64,000 bases of DNA. Source: Arthrobacter gallicola. GTDB lineage: Bacteria; Actinomycetota; Actinomycetes; Actinomycetales; Micrococcaceae. The translations under genes were made by a program, and so were the position numbers. The notes below the pieces were generated by a model. That model saw only the letters and a program-made list of their open reading frames with translations, searched no databases and was not told where the DNA came from. The DNA is taken from contig NZ_JACSQD010000008.1 of assembly GCF_014836775.1 (NCBI RefSeq), forward strand, positions 124,001-188,000. The letters are read 5' to 3'. Below are positions 46,688 to 55,509 of the stretch, piece after piece. The number at the start of each line of letters is the position of its first letter. The first letter of the stretch is position 1.

Positions 46688-47845
46688 ATGCGGAACACCG
46701 GTACCGTCGCAGGGGACGTATCGCTCAGGCTTCAATGGGATGAGCTGCTGGATTCCGTCTGGCAGAGGCGGGCTGAACTGGCCACCGAACATTTTCACCG
46801 CTTTCAGGGCGGAACCTCCACCAGCGCGCACCGCGTTGAGTCCGGTGAGATCCTGGCGTTCACCCGGGAGGCGTTCGAAATGCTGCTGCTCCAGCTAAGG
46901 GGCAAGGAACTTCCGGAGCACCTGGCCAAGATTCCGCGAAACCTGGGGATGCGCCGTGCCCGCCAGCATGTTGACCTGGATGAGCTTTTGCAGGCCGTCC
47001 GCCTGAACTTCAGCGTGTTGTGGGACGCGCTTCGCAACTCTGCTGATGACGACTGCCTGCGCGCGCTGGTGCACCACCTCAGCGACGTCAACGCCGCCGT
47101 GGAACGGTACGTTCTCGACGTCCAGTTTGCGTACCTGCAGGAGCGGTCGAGAATGAGCCATTCCAGCCGGCTCAAGACCACGCACAGTGTCTCGCGCCTG
47201 TTCACCGGAGACCTGGCCCAGCCCGGAGCGCTGCCGGAGATTGCCGCGTCCCTGGGTGTCCCGGAGGATGCAGTTTTCGAGCTGGTGGCTGCGGTGGGCG
47301 AGCGGATTCCGGCTCTGCGCAATTTCCTCGAGGAACGGCGCGAAGATGAAATCTATTTCGACTACGAATCCGACGGCATTCTCCTCGCATTCCGCCGGCA
47401 ATTCGCCGAGGGCAATCCGCACGGATTCCCCGGCCTTCAAGGCGGATATCTGGGGCATGTTCAGGGCCTGGCCGAAATACCCCGCGCGTTGAACGCCGCC
47501 GCGCTGCTGGCACGGGCTGCTGCGGATCAAACCGGCCTGCTGGATTTGGACCACGGGTGGCCGGTGCTGGCCTCCGCTTATCTCGATGCGAACATCCCCG
47601 ATTTCCGCGCCCGGATACTGGGCGGTTTGGGCGCACTGCCCCCGAACGAACGGGACCGCATGATGGAGACCGTTCATGCCTATCTGGAGACGGGCTCCCT
47701 CAAGACGTCCGCGGACCGCCTGTACTGCCACCGCAACACCGTGATCAATCGGCTGGCGGGGTTCAAGGCCGCTACCGGTTATGACGTCCGGGTGCCCCAG
47801 GAAGCGGCTTTGGTCCTGGTCGCAGCCCGCTGCCCGGGAGCCTGA
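46688..47845 (+). CDS. PucR/CdaR-like helix-turn-helix regulator
   Basis: A 385-residue regulator with an N-terminal RsbRD-like region (WQRRAELATEHFHRFQGG) and a central GGDEF-like region. The C-terminal HTH_30 is LETGSLKTSADRLYCHRNTV then INRLAGFKAATGYD. The ATG at 46688 is preferred; one at 46661 is nine codons upstream. It is followed by an alcohol dehydrogenase and an aldehyde dehydrogenase on the same strand, which it probably controls; the inducer, perhaps an alcohol or diol, is unknown. Confidence 0.85.
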   Translation: MRNTGTVAGDVSLRLQWDELLDSVWQRRAELATEHFHRFQGGTSTSAHRVESGEILAFTREAFEMLLLQLRGKELPEHLAKIPRNLGMRRARQHVDLDELLQAVRLNFSVLWDALRNSADDDCLRALVHHLSDVNAAVERYVLDVQFAYLQERSRMSHSSRLKTTHSVSRLFTGDLAQPGALPEIAASLGVPEDAVFELVAAVGERIPALRNFLEERREDEIYFDYESDGILLAFRRQFAEGNPHGFPGLQGGYLGHVQGLAEIPRALNAAALLARAAADQTGLLDLDHGWPVLASAYLDANIPDFRARILGGLGALPPNERDRMMETVHAYLETGSLKTSADRLYCHRNTVINRLAGFKAATGYDVRVPQEAALVLVAARCPGA

Positions 47846-47988
47846 CCTGTCCTGGCGCATGACCTGCCCTGGAGCCTCCCCGGCCTGGATATCCCGGCCG
47901 GTGAACAATCCCCTCTTCCGCGGTTCAAGGAATGTGCAAACGCCCATTTCCGGGCTTCTTTTCCGCTGGGATATGTCCATTGAACAGG

Positions 47989-48013
47989 ACGTTTAGCTAT
48001 CCGTAACGTTTAG
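47989..48013. repeat. Direct repeat ACGTTTAG x2 upstream of adh
   Basis: ACGTTTAG at 47989-47996 and 48006-48013, a 17-bp period, 54-78 bp before the alcohol dehydrogenase start. Could be a regulator site for the PucR-like protein encoded upstream. Confidence 0.35.
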
Positions 48014-48066
48014 GGCACCCTGCAGCAGGTTCCGTGCAGGGAGACTTTATGGAAGGAAACATTTTC

Positions 48067-49194
48067 ATGACGGATATCCGGACTGAATCGACATCAGTCA
48101 CCTCACGCGCGCTGCTTTTTGATGGGGTGGACACCAAGCCCTACGTGAAAGAACTCTCCGTCCGGGCTCCCGGCGCCGGCGAGGTGCTGGTGAAGATGAC
48201 CGCTACCGGCGTATGCCACTCCGACCTGCATGTCATCAACGGGGACTGGCCGTACCCGTACCGGCTGATGCTCGGACATGAGGGTGCCGGCATCGTCGAA
48301 TCCGTCGGAGCGGATGTCAGCGACCTGGCCCCCGGTGACCAGGTTGTGCTTTCCTGGTTTGCTCCCTGCATGAACTGTCCCTCCTGCCACGAAGGTAAAT
48401 CCTGGCTCTGCCAGGGCAGCGGTGCCTTCGTCGATGGCCTTCCCGACGGCACCACACCGCTGGCGGCCGACGACGGTAAAGAGGTGCGTCCTTATCTGGG
48501 CGTCGGGGCGTTTTCCGAGTACACCCTCGTCCCCCGCCCGGCCGCGGTCAAGATTCCCAATGCCGTACCGCCGGAGGTCGCTGCGTTGATCGGCTGCTCC
48601 ATCGCCACCGGTGTCGGCGCTGTCGGAAACACGGCGGATGTCCGGGCCGGGCAGACTGCTGTGGTGGTGGGCTGCGGCGGAGTCGGTCAGGCACTGATCA
48701 TGGGGCTCAAGCTTGTAGGTGCGCGGCAAATCATCGCCGTCGATCTTTCCGATGACCGTTTGGACATTGCCCGCGGTTTCGGCGCCACCGATGTCTTGAA
48801 GGGTGATGACCCCGATCTGGCGAAGAAGATCAAGGACCTCTCCGGTGGCGGCACCGATTTTGCCTTTGACGCCATCGGGTTGACCAGCACCTCGGCGGCT
48901 TTGACCGGGTACCTCAAGCAGGGCGGTGCTGCCGTTTATGTCGGCATGCCGCCGCGCGATGCTGAGGCCACCATCCGGCCGTGGGAAATCATTGTCACCG
49001 GCCAGAGGATCCTTGGCTGCAACTACGGCTCCACCCGCCCGGCCGTTGACTTCCCCAAGATCGCGGAACTCTACCTCGCCGGTCTGCTGCCGCTGGATGA
49101 GATGGTCGGCGAACGCATCGGCCTGGATGCGGCTGCCGAGGCGATCGAGGACCTCAAGTCCTCCATCGGGCGCCGCAAAATCGTCGTCTACTAG
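48067..49194 (+). CDS. Zinc-dependent alcohol dehydrogenase (class III / mycothiol-type)
   Basis: A 375-residue medium-chain zinc alcohol dehydrogenase. Catalytic zinc ligands are in GVCHSDLHV, GHEGAGIVESVG and LIGCSIATGVGAV; the structural zinc cysteines are CMNCPSCHEGKSWLC. The NAD Rossmann motif is VVVGCGGVGQALI. Related enzymes oxidise formaldehyde-thiol adducts, benzyl or aliphatic alcohols. ATG 48067 follows GGAAGGAAAC. It is followed by an aldehyde dehydrogenase 78 bp downstream, a pair that would take an alcohol to an acid. A paralogue is at 61126. Confidence 0.9.
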   Translation: MTDIRTESTSVTSRALLFDGVDTKPYVKELSVRAPGAGEVLVKMTATGVCHSDLHVINGDWPYPYRLMLGHEGAGIVESVGADVSDLAPGDQVVLSWFAPCMNCPSCHEGKSWLCQGSGAFVDGLPDGTTPLAADDGKEVRPYLGVGAFSEYTLVPRPAAVKIPNAVPPEVAALIGCSIATGVGAVGNTADVRAGQTAVVVGCGGVGQALIMGLKLVGARQIIAVDLSDDRLDIARGFGATDVLKGDDPDLAKKIKDLSGGGTDFAFDAIGLTSTSAALTGYLKQGGAAVYVGMPPRDAEATIRPWEIIVTGQRILGCNYGSTRPAVDFPKIAELYLAGLLPLDEMVGERIGLDAAAEAIEDLKSSIGRRKIVVY

Positions 49195-49272
49195 ACCGCT
49201 TTCCGCCGCGGGGTCCGTGCACGGCTTGTCCCGTGCACGGACTTCCCCAGGTTCTCAGAAGGAGACCCATTC

Positions 49273-50646
49273 ATGAGCGTTTACGCCGTCACCAACCCCG
49301 CCACCGGGGAAACCCTGGCCACCTACCCCACCGCCACAGACACCGAAGTCCGGGACGGCATCGCCCGCGCCGACGCCGCTTTCACCAAGTGGAGCCGGAC
49401 CGCCGTGGAACAGCGGTCCGCCCTGCTGAACCGCGTAGCGGACCTCTACGAGGAGCGCCGGAACGAACTCGCCGCCATCATCACCCGGGAAATGGGCAAG
49501 CCCATCTTCCAGGCCGGCATCGAAGTGGACATCGCCGCGTCCATCTACCGCTACTACGCAGAACACGGGCCCGCCTTCCTGGCAGACGAGAGGCTGGACG
49601 TGGCCGCCGGCGGCACCGCCGTCGTCCGCAAACAAGGCCTGGGTGTCCTCCTGGGCATCATGCCCTGGAACTACCCCTGCTATCAGGTGGCCCGCTTCGC
49701 CGCACCGAACCTGATGAACGGCAACACCATCCTGCTCAAGCACGCCCCGCAGTGCCCCGAATCCGCGCTGGCCATGGAAGCCATCTTCGCCGACGCCGGC
49801 GCACCCGACGGCGCCTACGTGAACCTGTTTGCCACAAATGAACAGATCAGCGACGTGATCGCTGACCCCCGGGTGCACGGCGTTTCCCTCACCGGATCCG
49901 AACGCGCCGGTTCCGCCGTGGCGGAGACCGCCGGCCGGCACCTGAAGAAGGTGGTCCTGGAACTGGGCGGATCCGATCCGTTCATCCTCCTGGACACCGA
50001 GGACATGGATGAGGCGGTGGGCCGGGCCGTCTTCGGCCGCATGGTCAACGGCGGGCAGGCCTGCAACGCCTCCAAACGCTTCATTGTCCTGGCGGACATT
50101 TATGACGAGTTCGTGGAAAAGTTCACGGCCGCCATGGCCGGGATCGTGCCCGCGGATCCGACCGATGGAACAACCTTCCTGGGCCCGCTGTCCTCGCAGG
50201 CCGCTGCCGACGGACTGGAGCGCCAGGTTCAAAGCGCTGCCGCCGCCGGAGCGGTCGTCCGCACCGGCGGGACCAAGACCGCTAGGGACTCCGCCTATTT
50301 CCTGCCCACCGTGCTCACCGATGTGACCCCGGAGATGGAGGTCTTCCGGCAGGAACTCTTCGGTCCGGTCGCCATGGTCTTCAAAGCACGGGACACGGAG
50401 GAAGCAGTAGCCCTGGCAAACGGCACACCCTTCGGACTGGGTGCCTCCATCCACACCGCCAACCAGGAGCTCGCCCTGCAGCTGGCAGAGGAGATTGACG
50501 CCGGCATGGTCTTCATCAACGAAGCCGGCGGCACCTCAGCGGAGCTGCCGTTCGGCGGGATCAAACGCTCCGGCATCGGCCGGGAACTCGGCAAATACGG
50601 CATGGACGAGTTCGTGAACCGAAAGCTCATCCGCATCAAGAAGTAA
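49273..50646 (+). CDS. NAD(P) aldehyde dehydrogenase (succinate-semialdehyde dehydrogenase-like)
   Basis: A 457-residue aldehyde dehydrogenase of the short SSADH-like type. Catalytic Cys264 is in NGGQACNASKRFIV, the general base is in LELGGSDPFILLDTEDMDEA, and MPWNYPCYQVARFAAPN is the N-terminal cofactor block. ATG 49273 follows GAAGGAGA. Partner of the alcohol dehydrogenase upstream; the substrate aldehyde is not determined. A strong hairpin follows at 50695. Confidence 0.9.
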   Translation: MSVYAVTNPATGETLATYPTATDTEVRDGIARADAAFTKWSRTAVEQRSALLNRVADLYEERRNELAAIITREMGKPIFQAGIEVDIAASIYRYYAEHGPAFLADERLDVAAGGTAVVRKQGLGVLLGIMPWNYPCYQVARFAAPNLMNGNTILLKHAPQCPESALAMEAIFADAGAPDGAYVNLFATNEQISDVIADPRVHGVSLTGSERAGSAVAETAGRHLKKVVLELGGSDPFILLDTEDMDEAVGRAVFGRMVNGGQACNASKRFIVLADIYDEFVEKFTAAMAGIVPADPTDGTTFLGPLSSQAAADGLERQVQSAAAAGAVVRTGGTKTARDSAYFLPTVLTDVTPEMEVFRQELFGPVAMVFKARDTEEAVALANGTPFGLGASIHTANQELALQLAEEIDAGMVFINEAGGTSAELPFGGIKRSGIGRELGKYGMDEFVNRKLIRIKK

Positions 50647-50694
50647 CCCGATTGGAAGCAGCTGGATGAGGCAGCCGCGTCCACTCACAACGGG

Positions 50695-50726
50695 GGCGCC
50701 CGTCCCGGATTTCCGGGACGGGCGCC
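50695..50726 (+). terminator. Hairpin terminator after the aldehyde dehydrogenase
   Basis: A perfect 14-bp stem (50695-50708 with 50713-50726) around loop ATTT, 48 bp past the stop codon. No long T-run follows. Confidence 0.75.
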
Positions 50727-50749
50727 GGCCTTCTGTCTGTGAGCATTCG

Positions 50750-51109
50750 CCGGGTGCCATTCCGGTGCTGGGTGTGGCAACCGGGCCCTCCCCTTTCTCC
50801 CTGTACCGGGCGCTGGCCCGACGCCGGGACGAACTGCCGCCGCTGCGCATCTTCGCCCTGGACGAGTACCTGGGCCTGCCGGCCGGACATCCGGAAAGCT
50901 ATGCGGAAGTGGTCCGCCGCGAAATCGTTGAACCCCTGGGCCTCGATGCCGAACAGGCCGCAGTGCCGGATGGTTCGGCCGCTGATCCGGAGCGCGCTGC
51001 CGCTGACTACGAGGCCGCCATAGCAGCCGCCCGCGGAGTAGACGTGCAGATCCTGGGAATCGGGAACAACGGGCACCTTGCCTTCAACGAGGCGCCGGAC
51101 TCTCCCCGG
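50750..51109 (+). pseudogene. nagB: Truncated glucosamine-6-phosphate deaminase (nagB) remnant
   Basis: About 120 codons clearly match the middle of NagB: VLGVATGPSPFSLYRALARR, LRIFALDEYLGLPAGHPESY, VVRREIVEPLGLDAE and VQILGIGNNGHLAFNEAPDS. The first 30 or so residues and the C-terminal half are missing. The frame then runs on as antisense of the MFS gene, which is not coding. The left break lies just after the terminator hairpin and the right break just before the MFS stop. No nagA or other amino-sugar gene is nearby, so this is a leftover of a rearrangement. Confidence 0.8.
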
Positions 51110-51115
51110 ACCTGC

Positions 51116-52573
51116 TCAACGGCCCCGCGGTGGCTGGAGCCGTCCGGTAGCGGCCAGCGCCGCCAGCGCCAGCGCCAAGGCACCGCAGAACACCGCCGTG
51201 AACGCCTGAACGTGGGATACCGCCAACAGGGCAGAGAATCCGATGCCGCTGACGGCCAGCCAGAGCGACTGCACCAGGTTGTCGTTAATCTGCAGTGCCG
51301 AGGAGTTGGCGCCCTCCTCACCGGCGCGGGAAAAGTCCAGCAGCAGCACCGAGAGCGTGGAAAACCCCATTCCGATGCCCAGCCCGGCAACCGCCCAGCC
51401 GGCCACCACAATGCTGACGTGCAGCTGGGGGTAAACGGAGGCGAGAACAGGCGCCACCCCAATCGCCAGCAGCAGCGCACCGAGCCGGGCCCGCAGCACC
51501 TTGCTCCGGAGCGCCGGGAGGTTGGCGGCCAGCCAGGACCCGGCAAACCAGCTCAGCGCGGAAACGCTCAGCAGCGCCCCGGCCTGGGTCGGGCTGAAGC
51601 CGCGCTGCTCCACCAAAGCCAGCGGAAGGTATGTTTCGGCCCCGACAAAAGCTGCGCCCACAAATCCGCGGGAAGCAATCACCGCGGGAAGCCCGCGCCG
51701 CACGGTCCAGGTGCCGTGCGGCAGCAGCTGGGGCCCGCCAATCAGCACGGTCGCAGCGGAAACGCCGGCCAGCAGCAGGATCCAGCCTGCCGTCCCCGTC
51801 CCGTCAGTACCGAGGCTGCCGATGCTGCCCAGGCCCAGGATCCCGCCGGCCGCGGCAAGGGACCAGAGGAGTTTGGCAGTGCTTACCCGCCAGCTCCCGC
51901 TCGAGCCGATCCGGCGCAGCACCGGCTCAAGTGCCGCATACGCCAGCACGGCAAGGACGGGTGCCAGGCCAAACACCCAGCGCCAGCCCAGGGCATCATT
52001 TATCAGCCCCGCCAGCACCGGTCCGATGATCCCGGGCAGAACCCAGCCGCTCGTCAGGATGGTGAAGGCCTGCGGCCGCAGCACGGCCGGATAAGCCCGG
52101 GCTACCACCACGTACATTGCCACCCCGGCCAGTCCCGCACCGAACCCCTGCAGTCCGCGGCCCAGCAGCAGCATTCCCATCGTTGGCGCAAGGGCAGCGA
52201 CGACCAGCCCCGCCGCGAACAGCAGCACACCGAGACGGAGCGCCGGCGCCGGACCGCGCGCGTCGCTCCAGCCGCCGCCCAGCCCGATGGACACCACCGA
52301 CAACGCCATGGGGGCGCCAAACGCCAGCGCGTAGATGGACAGGCCGTCCAGGTCCCGGGCCACCACCGGCATCACGGTGGCCACCGCCAGGGCCTCGAAC
52401 GCGAATAGGAAAGCCAGCGAAAACAGTCCCGCCGACGTCGTCCGGTAGGCCCGTGAGAACACCCCGGGGGCGGTTGGGCCGGCAGCCGCGGATGCCGGGT
52501 TAGCCGATGGCTGCGCCTCCGGCGGCAGGGCGGATGTCCGCGGGGGTTTCGAGGTGTTGGTTGGCTCGGGCAC
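51116..52573 (-). CDS. MFS transporter, drug-efflux type
   Basis: A 485-residue major facilitator with a polar, proline-rich N-terminus of about 40 residues and then roughly 14 hydrophobic helices. The motif-A-like loop is GGGWSDARGPAPALRLG; helix 4-5 region reads GRGLQGFGAGLAGVAMYVVV. It probably exports a drug or oxidant-type compound across the inner membrane. It is divergent from soxR across a 151-bp gap that contains a SoxR box, so induction by redox-cycling compounds is likely. Its C-terminus ends next to the nagB remnant. Confidence 0.88.
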   Translation of the reverse strand: MPEPTNTSKPPRTSALPPEAQPSANPASAAAGPTAPGVFSRAYRTTSAGLFSLAFLFAFEALAVATVMPVVARDLDGLSIYALAFGAPMALSVVSIGLGGGWSDARGPAPALRLGVLLFAAGLVVAALAPTMGMLLLGRGLQGFGAGLAGVAMYVVVARAYPAVLRPQAFTILTSGWVLPGIIGPVLAGLINDALGWRWVFGLAPVLAVLAYAALEPVLRRIGSSGSWRVSTAKLLWSLAAAGGILGLGSIGSLGTDGTGTAGWILLLAGVSAATVLIGGPQLLPHGTWTVRRGLPAVIASRGFVGAAFVGAETYLPLALVEQRGFSPTQAGALLSVSALSWFAGSWLAANLPALRSKVLRARLGALLLAIGVAPVLASVYPQLHVSIVVAGWAVAGLGIGMGFSTLSVLLLDFSRAGEEGANSSALQINDNLVQSLWLAVSGIGFSALLAVSHVQAFTAVFCGALALALAALAATGRLQPPRGR

Positions 52574-52682
52574 GGAGCTCCTTCAGTGCGGGGTGATTCA
52601 GCGAGGAATGTTGCAGTGTGGGGTTCGCCCAACGCGGCGAACGGTGACATACGCCGGTACGGACAACAACTCCACCCAACAA

Positions 52683-52700
52683 CCTCAAGTAGGCTCGAGG
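52683..52700. promoter_or_regulatory. SoxR box between MFS gene and soxR
   Basis: CCTCAAGTAGGCTCGAGG is an 18-bp near-palindrome that differs slightly from the classic SoxR site CCTCAAGTTAACTTGAGG. On the minus strand TTGACC (52704-52699) overlaps its edge, and a weak TTGGGT -10 follows after a 19-bp spacer, the long spacing typical of SoxR-activated promoters. That favours activation of the MFS gene. Confidence 0.7.
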
Positions 52701-52724
52701 TCAACCCGATGAGAGGCGGACCAC

Positions 52725-53252
52725 ATGGCCGAGCCTGCAGAGATATCCCGGCGTGGCGGATCCGTTCCTCCGTCGGCACAGGACCTCACTCCGGGACAAC
52801 TCTCTGCACGCAGCGGCGTGGCTGTTTCCGCCCTCCATTATTACGAGGCCGAAGGTCTCATCAGCAGCCGGCGCACCGCCGGAAACCAACGCCGCTACGC
52901 GCGCCATACACTGCGCCGGGTCGCCTTCATCAGAGTCTCTTCCCAACTCGGCATCCCGCTGCGGGATATCCGGGCGGCACTGGACACACTCCCACCGGAT
53001 CGTGCACCCACCCGAAGTGACTGGGCCCTGCTTTCCGCCGGCTGGCGCCAGGTCCTTGAAGACCGGATCGACGGCATGCTGCGGCTGCGCGACCAGTTGG
53101 ACGGCTGCATAGGCTGTGGGTGCCTGTCCCTCACATCCTGTTCGTTGTACAACTCCCAGGATGTGCTGGCGGCTGAGGGAACCGGACCGCGGCTGCTGCT
53201 TTCACGGGAGCGCGCACCGGAGCAGCCGCGGCAGGTGGACGCGTCCGATTGA
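52725..53252 (+). CDS. soxR: SoxR, redox-sensing MerR-family activator
   Basis: A 175-residue SoxR. The MerR HTH is [20 protein letters not shown], the dimerisation helix follows, and the 2Fe-2S cysteines are C128, C131, C133 and C139 in [12 protein letters not shown], the same spacing as in E. coli SoxR. It senses redox-cycling compounds by oxidation of the cluster and untwists the target promoter. ATG 52725 follows GAGGCGG. The SoxR box lies 25-42 bp upstream and faces the MFS gene. Confidence 0.93.
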   Translation: MAEPAEISRRGGSVPPSAQDLTPGQLSARSGVAVSALHYYEAEGLISSRRTAGNQRRYARHTLRRVAFIRVSSQLGIPLRDIRAALDTLPPDRAPTRSDWALLSAGWRQVLEDRIDGMLRLRDQLDGCIGCGCLSLTSCSLYNSQDVLAAEGTGPRLLLSRERAPEQPRQVDASD

Positions 53253-53286
53253 GTTGCCGGAGCCGGGAAGCGCGCTGGACCGGCAG

Positions 53287-53661
53287 TTAGCTCTCCGTGA
53301 CTGCGGGGAGCTCCTGCAGCGACCATTGATTCCCGTCCGGATCGCTGAAGTACACGAACGTACCCCAGTCCAGCGGCGTGACTTCACTGGTTTCCACCCC
53401 TGCGTTCAGCAGATGCTGCCGGGCCCCAGCAGCATTCGGCACCACGATCTGGATGCGCTGGCTGCCCGGAACCATGTCTGTGGTGCCCTCCCCGATCACC
53501 ACGGAGCAGGCGGACCCCGGCGGCGTCAGTTGGACGAAGCGCAGGTCCTCATTCACCCGCTGGTCAAAGTCGTCAGCGAAGCCCACCTGGTTCACATAGA
53601 AGTTCTTGGCGGCGTCTACGTCGGACACCGGCACGGGGACAAGTTCGATTTTCCAGTCCAT
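53287..53661 (-). CDS. VOC / glyoxalase-fold protein
   Basis: A 124-residue vicinal-oxygen-chelate protein. The first module is [20 protein letters not shown]; the second has [20 protein letters not shown] and the terminal [17 protein letters not shown] with the metal-type glutamate. Members are glyoxalases, dioxygenases or antibiotic-binding proteins; no specific reaction can be assigned. ATG 53661 gives the standard start [10 protein letters not shown]; the open frame above it is GC-rich and unrelated. Convergent with soxR. Confidence 0.87.
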   Translation of the reverse strand: MDWKIELVPVPVSDVDAAKNFYVNQVGFADDFDQRVNEDLRFVQLTPPGSACSVVIGEGTTDMVPGSQRIQIVVPNAAGARQHLLNAGVETSEVTPLDWGTFVYFSDPDGNQWSLQELPAVTES

Positions 53662-53784
53662 GCCAGCGATCGTAGGCCCGGTGGGGGCAGGCACCAAGGG
53701 GCCAGCGGTCAGGATCGGTCCGCAAAGCAAGGATTCGCGGATCCGGTTAGGAATAAGCCTGCTGATCATTTGGTTGCGCCGAGT

Positions 53785-54669
53785 ATGACTGAGCAGACTG
53801 AACCCGCCGAACTGACCGACCAGCCACTGCCCGCCACCCTCGACCTCAAGGACCTCGGCACCGTCCGCAGGCTCGGTTTCGGGGCCATGCGCATTGTCGG
53901 CCCCGGAGTATGGGGTGAGCCGGAAAGCCGCGGCACCGCCGTCGAAGTGGTCCGCCGCGCCGTCGAACTGGGCGTTGATTTCATTGACACTGCTGATTCG
54001 TACGGCCCGAACATCAGCGAAGAGATCATTGCCGAAGCTCTCTACCCCTATCCCGACGGCGTGCGGATCGCCACCAAGGCCGGTTTTGTGCGCACCGGAC
54101 CGGACGAATGGACTCCTCTGGGCCGTCCCGAGTACCTCCGCCAGCAGGCCGAGCTGAGCCTGCGCAAACTCAAGGTGGATTCACTGGACCTGTTCCAGCT
54201 GCACCGCATTGATCCCACTGTCGACGCCGAGGAACAGTTCGCGGTGCTGCGGGACCTCCAGCAGGAAGGCAAGGTCAAGGCCCTGGGCCTGTCCCAGGTC
54301 AGCGTAGAACAGCTGAAGACGGCGGAAAAGTACTTCACCGTTTCCACCGTGCAGAACCGCTACAACCTCACTGACCGCTCCTCCGAGGACGTCCTGGACT
54401 ACGCGACGGCCAACGGCATCGGCTTCATCCCCTGGGCGCCGATTTCGGCCGGTGAACTGGCCCAGCCCGGCGGTGTCCTGGACACCGCCGCGAAGAAGCT
54501 CGGTGCCACCACGTCCCAGGTGGCACTGGCGTGGCTGCTGCGACGCTCCCCGGTGATGATGCCGATCCCCGGGACCGGTTCCGTGGCCCACCTCGAAGAA
54601 AACCTCAGGGCCGCGGACCTGGTCCTTGATGCTGCCACCTACGCGGAGATCGACGCCGCCGCCGGTTAG
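53785..54669 (+). CDS. Aldo/keto reductase
   Basis: A 294-residue AKR barrel. The catalytic Tyr is in [20 protein letters not shown], Lys is in [11 protein letters not shown], and His is in [11 protein letters not shown]. The NADPH site is near [19 protein letters not shown]. It reduces aldehydes or ketones; the closest groups have broad or unknown substrates. ATG 53785 has a weak ribosome site. It is followed 57 bp later by a DJ-1/PfpI-type gene, and the two may share an aldehyde-detoxification transcript. Confidence 0.9.
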   Translation: MTEQTEPAELTDQPLPATLDLKDLGTVRRLGFGAMRIVGPGVWGEPESRGTAVEVVRRAVELGVDFIDTADSYGPNISEEIIAEALYPYPDGVRIATKAGFVRTGPDEWTPLGRPEYLRQQAELSLRKLKVDSLDLFQLHRIDPTVDAEEQFAVLRDLQQEGKVKALGLSQVSVEQLKTAEKYFTVSTVQNRYNLTDRSSEDVLDYATANGIGFIPWAPISAGELAQPGGVLDTAAKKLGATTSQVALAWLLRRSPVMMPIPGTGSVAHLEENLRAADLVLDAATYAEIDAAAG

Positions 54670-54726
54670 GATTTCTGCCCGGCAATTCCTCAGACTCCCC
54701 ACCACTGATCCCCCGAAAGGATACCC

Positions 54727-55428
54727 ATGAACAACATCCTGATGATTGTTTCCGCTGCCAACTCCCTGACCATGAAGGACGGCTCCGAACACCCCACCGG
54801 GTTCTGGGCCGAAGAGCTGGTGGAAGCCCACCGCACCCTGCTCGAAGCCGGACACCGGATCACCTTCGCAACACCCGGAGCCAAGGCCCCTACAGTCGAC
54901 GAGATCAGCTTGACCCCCGAGCAGGCCGGCGGGGAAGAAAAGGCTGAACGGCTGCGGGCCTACCTGGAAGAGCTGCGTCCGGAACTGGATTCGCCGATGT
55001 CACTGGCCGATGTGGTTCCGCTGGAGTACGACGCCGTCGTGATCCCGGGCGGGCACGGCCCCATGGCGGACCTGACAACAGACTGGGACATGGGCCGGAT
55101 CCTCATTGCAGCCAACGACGCCGGCCTGGTGATCGCACCGTTCTGCCACGGCCCGGCCGCACTGCTGAGCGCTGAAACGCCGGACGCCGGGTTCGCGTTC
55201 TCCGCGCGGCGGCTGACTGTGTTCACCAACTCGGAGGAACTCGGCGGCGGCACCGGCGAAAACACCCCCTGGTTCGTGGCTGATGCGCTGCGGGACAAAG
55301 GCGCCATCGTCGAAGCCGGACCCGACTGGGAGAGCTTCGTGGTCACGGACGGCAACCTCATCACCGGCCAGAACCCGCAGTCCAGCGTGGACGTCGCCCG
55401 GCAGGTCGCAGCCTCACTTCAGGGCTAG
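54727..55428 (+). CDS. DJ-1/PfpI-family protein (class I glutamine amidotransferase-like)
   Basis: A 233-residue protein starting MNNILMIVSAANSLTMKDGS. The nucleophile elbow is APFCHGPAALL with Cys140, after PGGHGPMADLTTDWDMGRIL. The long form with an insert after residue 60 resembles HchA/Hsp31-like glyoxalase III or deglycase members. AAAGGATAC precedes the ATG. With the AKR gene it suggests handling of reactive carbonyls; the actual substrate is not shown. Confidence 0.88.
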   Translation: MNNILMIVSAANSLTMKDGSEHPTGFWAEELVEAHRTLLEAGHRITFATPGAKAPTVDEISLTPEQAGGEEKAERLRAYLEELRPELDSPMSLADVVPLEYDAVVIPGGHGPMADLTTDWDMGRILIAANDAGLVIAPFCHGPAALLSAETPDAGFAFSARRLTVFTNSEELGGGTGENTPWFVADALRDKGAIVEAGPDWESFVVTDGNLITGQNPQSSVDVARQVAASLQG

Positions 55429-55509
55429 CGGCTGGCCCGCCGCTGCCGGATTCTGCACACGGCTTCATCTGTCTCAGTGCGGACCGCGGCGGGCTGGCAG
55501 ACTGGGATC

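Noticed and set aside
51110-52408. Continuation of the nagB frame for 430 more codons
   Set aside because: It is antisense of the MFS gene and has no NagB similarity after the breakpoint.
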